A stretch of 64,000 nt of DNA from Deltaproteobacteria bacterium (GTDB lineage: Bacteria > Myxococcota_A > Polyangia > Polyangiales > JADJMO01), in contig JALHOE010000012.1 in assembly GCA_022843175.1 (NCBI GenBank), positions 1-64,000 on the forward strand, read 5' to 3'. Both the position numbers and the translations under genes were made by a program. Positions 58,253 to 64,000 of the stretch are shown here, piece after piece; within the stretch, counting starts at the first letter, position 1; the number at the start of each line of letters is the position of its first letter. Under the pieces are notes generated by a model. That model ran no database searches and was not told where the DNA came from. It saw only the letters and a program-made list of their open reading frames with translations.

Positions 58253-59038
58253 ATGCGCGCCCTACCCCTCCTGTTCGTCGCTCTCTGCTCCTGCTCCTCG
58301 AAGGAAGAGGCCGTCACCGCCACCGACGCCGCGGTCGACACCGAACGCGACACGATGCCGGTGATCGCCGAGACCTCGGTGACCGACTCGGCCATGGAGG
58401 CGGAGGTCTCGTTCGCCGATCCGTTCACCAAGTGCACCAGGGATCCGGGGCCCGGCACGGTCGCCCCGCCCGTGTCCGATGGCGGCGACGATCCCACCGG
58501 CGGCGCGGCGATGTTCACGCTGTCGATGGCGCTCCAGGGCTTCACCGGCGCCGGCACGCTCAAGGCGGCGATCACCACGCAGAAGGGGATCATCGTCTGC
58601 ACGCTCGACGAGGCGAAGGCGCCGATCACGGTCGCCAACTTCGTCGGCCTCGCGCGCGGCACGCGGCCGTTCCTCGCCTCGGGCGCGTGGCAGCTCAAGC
58701 GCTTCTACGACGGTCTCAAGTGGCACCGCGTGATCCCCGATTTCGTCATCCAGGGCGGCGATCCCCGCGGCAACGGCACCGGCGGCCCGGGCTACAGCCT
58801 GCCGAAGGAGAACCAGATCCCCGAGCCCGCCGGCACGCTGGCGATGGCCGCGAGCACCGAGGTGAGCGGGAGCCAGTTCTACATCACGGTCGGCCCGACC
58901 TCGCTCAAGGAGTACAACGTCTTCGGCTCGTGCGAGCTCCCGGTGGCGGAGCAGATCTCGCTCGTCGAGACCAAGACCGGCGACGTGCCCGTGGTGCCGG
59001 TCCACATGCAGAAGGTGGAGTTCGCGCGCTGCCCGTGA
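58253..59038 (+). CDS. Cyclophilin-type peptidyl-prolyl isomerase lipoprotein
   Basis: The protein is 261 aa. Lipobox FVALCSC, then a Thr/Asp/Ala-rich linker to about 60, then a cyclophilin domain: IITVCTL-type first strand (KGIIVCTLDEAKAPITVANF), FYDGLKWHRVIPDFVIQGGD with the catalytic Arg/Phe/Gln set, GGPGYSLPKE, and SGSQFYITVGPTSL. The domain catalyses cis/trans isomerisation of prolyl bonds; here it would assist folding in the periplasm or at the surface. The N-terminal linker is like those of other lipoproteins in the window. Confidence 0.92.
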   Translation: MRALPLLFVALCSCSSKEEAVTATDAAVDTERDTMPVIAETSVTDSAMEAEVSFADPFTKCTRDPGPGTVAPPVSDGGDDPTGGAAMFTLSMALQGFTGAGTLKAAITTQKGIIVCTLDEAKAPITVANFVGLARGTRPFLASGAWQLKRFYDGLKWHRVIPDFVIQGGDPRGNGTGGPGYSLPKENQIPEPAGTLAMAASTEVSGSQFYITVGPTSLKEYNVFGSCELPVAEQISLVETKTGDVPVVPVHMQKVEFARCP

Positions 59039-59064
59039 ACGGCGGGTGGCGCAGCGTTGCCACA

Positions 59065-59133
59065 CGACCGTCGACCGTCGACCGTCGACCGTCGACCGTC
59101 TCGAGATTCCGCACGACGGAAGACGGTGAACGG
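59065..59133 (+). repeat. Dispersed heptamer-containing repeat, copy B
   Basis: Five exact tandem copies of CGACCGT (59065-59099) are followed by 16 nt and the block ACGGAAGACGGTGAACGG (59116-59133). The block matches the reverse complement of 15617-15634 at 17 of 18 positions. It lies between the cyclophilin gene and the next lipoprotein gene. Confidence 0.7.
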
Positions 59134-59177
59134 ACAACGACCGCGCGACGGCACGATGCCTGCTTGGGCGGACCGGA

Positions 59178-60056
59178 ATGACGCCCCGGATAGCGCTCGC
59201 AATGCTGGTGACGATCGGCTGCTACGGCGAGCCCGAGGCGTTCGGGCCGAAGTGCACGCGCAACGCGGGCGTGTGTCGCTCGGGGGACGACGTCACCCGC
59301 TCGGTCTCGACGGACTCGGCCGGCCGCGTGGCGACGACCGCGCGGGAGGTGTGGCCAGCGCTCGCGTCGCAGCCAAAGCTGCCGCCCCCCGCGGAGCTCG
59401 CGCGCGCCTGCGTTCGGCTCCACAGCTGCACCCTGTTTCCGATGAAGGACTGCCTCGCGCCGCCCCCGAGCGAGGAGAACGGCGTCCCCTTCGGCACGAG
59501 CAACGAGCGGGTGCTGTTCCTCGTGCTCGCGGCGCTCGATCCGGCCAACGACTGCGCGGCGCTCAAGAAGCTCCAGACCGAGCGCTCCCCCTCGATCAAG
59601 TGCGAGTCGCACGGCTGCGAGTGGCTCTCGGCGACCGATCCGGTGCCGACGGTCACCTGTGCGGGCACCGTCGCCACGCTCACCGCGAAGAGCGGCACCT
59701 CCACCCGTGACTGCTCGCACGCGTTCGCCGAGTGCGATCCCGCGTCGCCGACCGGATGCACCGACCGACCGCTCATCAAGTGCCCGAGCACCGCGACCGA
59801 CTCCTGCGACGGCGACGTGCAGCTCGGCTGCCGTCAAATCGGCTTCGTCAGCTTCCGCAACTGCGCCCTCTACGGCGGCACCTGCGAGCCGACCGGCATG
59901 GCCGGCAACGCGACGTGCACCTACGCCGAGACCTGCCCGACGGTGCCGCCCTCCTGCAACGGCACCGCCGCGCGCGTGTGCACCATGGGCCAGACGGTCG
60001 AGGTGGACTGCAAGTCGCTCGGCTTCACCAGCTGCACCGCGGGCGCCTGCCGCTGA
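59178..60056 (+). CDS. Cys-rich lipoprotein
   Basis: The protein is 292 aa. Lipobox MLVTIGC (Cys15) is followed by about 23 further cysteines. The N-terminal half has ACVRLHSCTLFPMKDC; the C-terminal half (about 165-290) has units of the type SCDGDVQLGCRQIGFVSFRNC and SCNGTAARVCTMGQTVEVDC, which occur widely in myxobacterial surface proteins (C-D/N-G-x-x-A/V-x-x-C). The family is unnamed to me. It is followed by a C-rich/G-rich stretch and a T7 run (60113-60119). Confidence 0.68.
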   Translation: MTPRIALAMLVTIGCYGEPEAFGPKCTRNAGVCRSGDDVTRSVSTDSAGRVATTAREVWPALASQPKLPPPAELARACVRLHSCTLFPMKDCLAPPPSEENGVPFGTSNERVLFLVLAALDPANDCAALKKLQTERSPSIKCESHGCEWLSATDPVPTVTCAGTVATLTAKSGTSTRDCSHAFAECDPASPTGCTDRPLIKCPSTATDSCDGDVQLGCRQIGFVSFRNCALYGGTCEPTGMAGNATCTYAETCPTVPPSCNGTAARVCTMGQTVEVDCKSLGFTSCTAGACR

Positions 60057-60164
60057 CGAAATAGGCGCAGAAAGCCTCGCGGCGGGGCGCCCCCCCCGGG
60101 AGCGAACGCGCATTTTTTTGGGGCTGGACGCAAGCCGCGGGGGTGAGTGACCGTAGATATCCTC

Positions 60165-61790
60165 ATGAAGCTCAGAGCTCCGGTCTTTTTCATCGCCCCT
60201 ATCCTCGCGCTCACTGCCTGCGCGAGCGGCGACGCGAGCACTCCGACGGCCGAGGTGGAGGTCGGCGTCGACACCGGTGGCGGCGACAGCAGCGCGGTCG
60301 ACAGCGGGACGACCATGACCGATACCGGCACGCCGATGGCGGACGCCGGGGACGCGGAGGCCGCGCCGCCCGCGCCAACCTGCACCGACCTCATCAAGAA
60401 CGGCGCAGAGAGCGATGTCGACTGCGGCGGCGGCACCTGTCCGAAGTGCGCGCTCACCAGGGCGTGCGCCCTCGCCGCCGACTGCGCGAGCGGGATCTGC
60501 ACCGGCGGTCGTTGTGTCGCGCCGTCGTGCACCGACACGGCGAAGAACGGCACCGAGACCGACGTCGACTGCGGCGGCGGCAGCTGTCCCTCGTGTGCCG
60601 ACGGCAAGACCTGCGGCGGGGCAGCCGACTGCGCGTCCGGCATCTGCACGGCGACCAAGTGCGCCGCGCCGAGCTGCATCGACACCGTCAAGAACGGCGG
60701 CGAGACCGACGTCGACTGCGGCGGCACGTGTCCGAAGTGCATCGAGGGCAAGGGCTGCTCGGCCGCGGCCGACTGTGCCTCGGGCTTCTGCAGCAGTGGC
60801 AAGTGCGTGGCCCCGAGCTGCAGCGACGGCGCGAAGAACGGCACCGAGACCGACGTGGACTGCGGCGGCAGCTGCGGCAAGTGCGCGATCGGCAAGGGCT
60901 GCTCGGCGCCCGCGGACTGCGCGTCCGGCACCTGCACGAGCGGCGTCTGCGCCGCGAGCTGCACCGACACCATCAAGAACGGCACCGAGACGGACGTCGA
61001 CTGTGGCGGTAGCTGCGCCGGGTGCGCGGTCGGCAAGGGCTGCGGCGCGGACACCGACTGCGCGGGCTCGCTCTGCATCGGCGGCAAGTGCGGCTACGCC
61101 GCGACCTGCAAGGAGCTCCACACCAAGACGCCAACGCTCACGACCGGCAAGTACACGATCGACCCCGACGGCACGGGCCCGATCGCACCGTTCGAGGCCT
61201 ATTGCGACATGACCACCGAGGGCGGCGGCTGGACGCTCGTGCTCAAGGCCAACGGCGGGAGCTCTGCGTTCACCTACGACTCCCTCTTCTGGCTCGACGG
61301 AAACGTCCTCAACGAGACCTCGACGAACGCCGACTACACGGACGCCAAGCTGAAGGCGTATCTGTCGGTGCCGTTCACCGCGATGATGCTGTCGCTCGCC
61401 GAGGGCGGCGCGACGCGCTCTCTGGTCATGCCGCTCGGCGGCTCCTCGATGGTCGGTCGCATGACGAGCACCTACGCGGCGACCAGCCTCGGGCGGGAGA
61501 AGTGGAAGAGCCTGCTGTCCTCCGGCTCGCTGCAGCCGAACTGCAACCGCGAGGGCATCAACGCGCTCGGAAACCCGCCGAACGACACCGGGCCGTGGAC
61601 GCGGGTGCGCATCGGCATCATCAGCAATCAGGAGGGCGACTGCGACACGCCGGACTCCTTCATCGGCGTCGGCGGCTACTCCAACGTGTGCGGCGCGGAC
61701 CCGGCGATCTCGGCCGGCAACGTCGCGACCTGCTCGCCGGACTCCGGCGATCGCGCGACCCCGGCGTTCGCGTTCGTCTGGGTGCGCTGA
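60165..61790 (+). CDS. Lipoprotein with five Cys repeats and a fibrinogen-like C-terminal domain
   Basis: The protein is 541 aa from ATG 60165. Lipobox ILALTAC, then a Thr/Asp/Gly linker. Five tandem units of about 42-46 residues follow (about 70-305): each has C-T-D-x-x-K-N-G-x-E-[TS]-D-V-D-C-G-G, then CPKC or CGKC, then DCASGxC and KC. This unit is a well-known myxobacterial Cys repeat. From about 310, CKELHTKTPTLTTGKYTIDP and FEAYCDMTTEGGGWTLVLKA match the start of a fibrinogen-related domain, a lectin-like fold in animals. A surface binding role is likely. A TAGATATCCT stretch lies just before the ATG. Confidence 0.82.
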   Translation: MKLRAPVFFIAPILALTACASGDASTPTAEVEVGVDTGGGDSSAVDSGTTMTDTGTPMADAGDAEAAPPAPTCTDLIKNGAESDVDCGGGTCPKCALTRACALAADCASGICTGGRCVAPSCTDTAKNGTETDVDCGGGSCPSCADGKTCGGAADCASGICTATKCAAPSCIDTVKNGGETDVDCGGTCPKCIEGKGCSAAADCASGFCSSGKCVAPSCSDGAKNGTETDVDCGGSCGKCAIGKGCSAPADCASGTCTSGVCAASCTDTIKNGTETDVDCGGSCAGCAVGKGCGADTDCAGSLCIGGKCGYAATCKELHTKTPTLTTGKYTIDPDGTGPIAPFEAYCDMTTEGGGWTLVLKANGGSSAFTYDSLFWLDGNVLNETSTNADYTDAKLKAYLSVPFTAMMLSLAEGGATRSLVMPLGGSSMVGRMTSTYAATSLGREKWKSLLSSGSLQPNCNREGINALGNPPNDTGPWTRVRIGIISNQEGDCDTPDSFIGVGGYSNVCGADPAISAGNVATCSPDSGDRATPAFAFVWVR

Positions 61791-61882
61791 GGCGAGGAAC
61801 GTCGTTCTAGATCTGGGGCGGCACGGGCGACGGTCGACGGCGGCGAAAGGGCCGGCGTCGATCGTCGAACGCGGAGAGTGCT

Positions 61883-62296
61883 CTACTGGGGCAGCTGCAC
61901 GTCGAGGTCGGCGTACCGCTCCTTCATGAACGCGAGCGCGAGAGTCGTGTGGCAGCGGCGCACGTCGGGGTTCTTCGCCGTGGGGCAGTTGCAGCCGAGA
62001 TAGACGCTCTCGTTCCGCGCGCGCGCGGCGAGGGCGTCGAACGCCGCGCGCTCGGTCCGATACCGCGCGTCGAGCAGCGCGCGATACGCCTTCGCGAACG
62101 CGCGCCACGCCGTGTCGTCATCGGTTCGGCCGAGGAACGCCTCGACCAACTCCGGCGTCGGCCGCAGGACGTGTTTGGTGTGCTTGCGGGTGTCCATGCG
62201 AACACCGGCGGGCAAGGTCGACGCGGGAGCCCCGCGGACGATCGAATAGCGAGCCAACACGGGAGCGATCGTGACCTCCCGGCGGTCGTGCGTCAC
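61883..62296 (-). CDS. DUF488-like protein
   Basis: The protein is 137 aa from GTG 62296. The C-terminal portion NESVYLGCNCPTAKNPDVRRCHTTLALAFMKE resembles the DUF488 ending (LLC...CHR...A), with the same Cys and Cys-His positions; the N-terminal TIAPVLARYSIVRG is also compatible. FGRTDDDTAWRAFAKAYRAL-like text fits the family's middle. The function of DUF488 is unknown. The Cys pair in the GCNC segment is extra. It is divergent from the MATE gene by 87 bp. Confidence 0.65.
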   Translation of the reverse strand: MTHDRREVTIAPVLARYSIVRGAPASTLPAGVRMDTRKHTKHVLRPTPELVEAFLGRTDDDTAWRAFAKAYRALLDARYRTERAAFDALAARARNESVYLGCNCPTAKNPDVRRCHTTLALAFMKERYADLDVQLPQ

Positions 62297-62369
62297 GGTC
62301 GATCAGCGCGGCTGCCACGCCGAGGAACGCACGTCCACAACGCGCCGTGACGGAGCGAACGGGCCGCGC

Positions 62370-62375
62370 TATGAA
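62370..62375 (+). promoter_or_regulatory. -10-like hexamer TATGAA
   Basis: TATGAA lies 8 nt before the ATG at 62384. Confidence 0.35.
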
Positions 62376-62383
62376 CGCGCGCC

Positions 62384-63751
62384 ATGCTGCACGACATGAC
62401 GAAGGGCAGCGTGCGCGGACACGTGGTGCGCATGACCATGTTCATGCTCGCTGGGTTCGTGATTCAGACGCTCTATTCGTTGATCGACATCTACTGGGTC
62501 GGCCGGCTCGGCAAGGCTGCGGTCGCGGCCGTCGCGCTGTCGACGAACCTGATGTTCGTGTCCCTCGCGCTAACGCAGTCGCTGTCGGTCGGGTGCGTCG
62601 CGCTCGTGTCGCAGGCCGCGGGTCGCAAGGACGAGGCCGAGGTGCAGCGCCTCTTCAACCAGGCGCAGAGCCTCTCGTTCTTCGCCGGCGTGTTGTTCCT
62701 CTCCGTGGCGCTCGCGACGATGCGCACGTACGCCGAGCGGCTCTCGGGCGACGCCGAGACCGCGCGCCTCGCGCGGGAGTTCCTCGTCTGGTTCATTCCC
62801 GCGCTCGGCCTCCAGTTCACCATGATCGCGCTCGCGTCGGCGCTCCGCGGGATCGGCGATATGAAGCCCGGCCTCGTCGCGCAGCTCGCGTCGGTGCTCG
62901 GCAACATGGCGCTCGCGCCGTTCCTCATCTTCGGCTGGGGCACCGGCAAACCGCTCGGCGTCGCCGGCGCGGCGATCTCCACGTTCGTCGCGACGCTCGG
63001 CGCGGTGTTCGGTCTGTCGCTGTACCTCGCACGCGCGGGAACCTACCTGCGGCTGCGCCTCTCGCTCCTCCGGCCCCACCTCTCGAGCTGGCGCAAGATG
63101 GTCTCCATCGGTCTGCCCTCGGGCGCCGAGTTCCTCTTGATGTCGGTGACGATGGGCTTCGTCTACGTGGTCGTGAAGCCCTTCGGATCGCCGGCGCAGG
63201 CGGGGTACGGCATCGGCTCGCGCGTCTTCCAGGCGGGGATCATGCCGGCCGTGGCCATGAGCTTCGGCGTCGCCGCGGTCGCCGGGCAGAACTTCGGCTC
63301 CGGTCATCACGCTCGAGTGCGCGCCGTGTTCCGCGAGGCCGGCAAGCTGATCGCCGTGCTGATGATCGCGTTCACCGTGCTCTGTCAGCTCGCCGCCGCG
63401 AAGCTGGTCCGGCCGTTCTCCGCAGACCCGATCGTGCTCGACGTCGCGGCCGACTACGTGCGCACGGTCTCGTTCGTCTACGTCTTCTCCGGCCTGGTCC
63501 TGGTGTGCGCCGGCGTATTTCAGGGCGTCGGCAACACCGTGCCCTCGCTGATCGCGTCCGCGGTGCGGGTCGTCGCCTTCGTGGGCTCGGTGCTCGTCGC
63601 CTCGCGCCGCCCGGACTTCACGCTGCGGTTCATCTGGATCGCGTCGGTCGCCACGGTCGTTCTCCAGGTCTGCATCGCGGTCTGGCTGCTCCGCGTGCAG
63701 CTCGCGGAGAACACGGGGCCGGAGCGGCTCGCCGCACCCGACGCGACGTAA
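62384..63751 (+). CDS. MATE-family multidrug/Na+ antiporter
   Basis: The protein is 455 aa, 12 helices in two halves. MTKGSVRGHVVRMTMFMLAG and LYSLIDIYWVGRLGKAAVAAV are the classic N-terminal block; ALRGIGDMKPGLVAQLASVLGN the end of the first half; MVSIGLPSGAEFLLMSVTMG and FGVAAVAGQNFGSGH mirror them in the second half. It should export cationic or amphipathic compounds using an ion gradient. No MarR or TetR regulator is adjacent. Confidence 0.93.
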   Translation: MLHDMTKGSVRGHVVRMTMFMLAGFVIQTLYSLIDIYWVGRLGKAAVAAVALSTNLMFVSLALTQSLSVGCVALVSQAAGRKDEAEVQRLFNQAQSLSFFAGVLFLSVALATMRTYAERLSGDAETARLAREFLVWFIPALGLQFTMIALASALRGIGDMKPGLVAQLASVLGNMALAPFLIFGWGTGKPLGVAGAAISTFVATLGAVFGLSLYLARAGTYLRLRLSLLRPHLSSWRKMVSIGLPSGAEFLLMSVTMGFVYVVVKPFGSPAQAGYGIGSRVFQAGIMPAVAMSFGVAAVAGQNFGSGHHARVRAVFREAGKLIAVLMIAFTVLCQLAAAKLVRPFSADPIVLDVAADYVRTVSFVYVFSGLVLVCAGVFQGVGNTVPSLIASAVRVVAFVGSVLVASRRPDFTLRFIWIASVATVVLQVCIAVWLLRVQLAENTGPERLAAPDAT

Positions 63752-63846
63752 TCGTTGCACGCGCCGCCGCCCGCGTTCATCGCGATCCGACACTGAATGC
63801 GTACGTTCGCACTCGCACCGATTGGCCCCGAATCACGGAGGCCTAC

Positions 63847-64000
63847 ATGCAACGCCCCGCAGTCATCATCCTCGTTCTCACCTCCCTCGTCGGCTGCGCC
63901 ACCGCGATCCCGCTCGACGAGCCGCCCACCACGAGCTGCGCCCCGACCAAGGGCGGCCAAGCGGCGACCCCCGACAGCGGTCTGGCTCCCGACACAGAGT
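63847..64000 (+). CDS. Lipoprotein, 3'-truncated by the window
   Basis: ATG 63847 is preceded by GGAGG with a 5-nt spacer. The visible 51 codons encode a signal with lipobox LTSLVGC (Cys17), then a Thr/Pro/Asp-rich linker (TPDSGLAPDTE), as in other lipoproteins here. The rest lies beyond the window. Confidence 0.7.
   Translation, partial: MQRPAVIILVLTSLVGCATAIPLDEPPTTSCAPTKGGQAATPDSGLAPDTE

Noticed and set aside
60084-60119. GGGGCGCCCC palindrome and T7 run as an intrinsic terminator
   Set aside because: The T run is 19 nt away from the palindrome, whose loop would be too small; a canonical terminator cannot be drawn.

Overview
This is a GC-rich (about 70%) bacterial chromosome segment, densely coded on both strands. 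The best fit is the Myxococcota, probably a Polyangiales-type organism. The grounds are the family mix: a TIGR02265/DUF2378 myxococcal paralogue, an IgGFc-binding-type surface lipoprotein, DUF2330, a TIGR02147 regulator, a Ser/Thr kinase fused to a formylglycine-generating-enzyme-like domain, and about 21 lipoproteins, many with Asp/Thr/Ala-rich linkers just after the lipobox. No rRNA, tRNA, CRISPR array, transposase or integrase was seen. Tail-to-tail genes often abut or overlap, and co-directional genes are often coupled by ATGA or GTGA overlaps.

Layout. 1-12984: end of an M17 aminopeptidase, ATP-grasp enzyme, IgGFc-type lipoprotein coupled to an acyl-CoA dehydrogenase, Cys-rich lipoprotein, NlpC/P60-like lipoprotein, phosphohexomutase, VWA lipoprotein, glyoxalase II and an Asp/Thr-rich lipoprotein. 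13284-20570 (minus): an unknown protein, SelO, an outer-membrane-like protein, a small lipoprotein, DUF2330 and a repeat-rich lipoprotein. 20659-27770 (plus): GntR/FadR regulator coupled to a PHM-like copper monooxygenase lipoprotein, TIGR02147 regulator coupled to a lipoprotein, an OPA-type transporter and two more envelope proteins. 27771-36491: S9 peptidase, two HAD hydrolases and a signalling group (receiver proteins, DUF2378, degenerate hybrid kinase, HTH-receiver).

36493-57810 is almost wholly on the minus strand and holds the most interesting material. (a) A VOC protein, a ferritin-like di-iron protein and a Tat-signal FAD oxidoreductase, with a His-rich membrane protein downstream. 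(b) A six-gene operon of SpeD, a two-unit DUF4178/zinc-ribbon membrane protein, three small proteins (one DUF350) and a membrane-anchored SpeE-like aminopropyltransferase; this looks like an envelope-associated polyamine-type modification system rather than housekeeping spermidine synthesis. (c) A response regulator whose C-terminus looks like KaiB. (d) A bufferin-like RiPP locus: a lipidated Cys-repeat precursor, a DUF692 (MNIO) enzyme, a DUF2063 partner and a YceI-like lipoprotein. (e) A kinase-SUMF1 protein and a nucleoside-type ABC transporter lacking its binding protein. 57873-64000 (plus) carries a receiver protein, cyclophilin lipoprotein, two Cys-rich lipoproteins (one with a fibrinogen-like C-terminus), a DUF488-like protein, a MATE transporter and a truncated lipoprotein gene.

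Non-coding signals also recur. More than fifteen genes have a TAnnnT -10-like hexamer only 6-12 nt before the start codon, which suggests widespread leaderless transcription. There is a family of long GC-rich inverted repeats in intergenic spaces, a second dispersed family built from heptamer repeats, an attenuator-like structure before the phosphohexomutase, and palindromic candidate operators before a GntR-family and a ribbon-helix-helix regulator.
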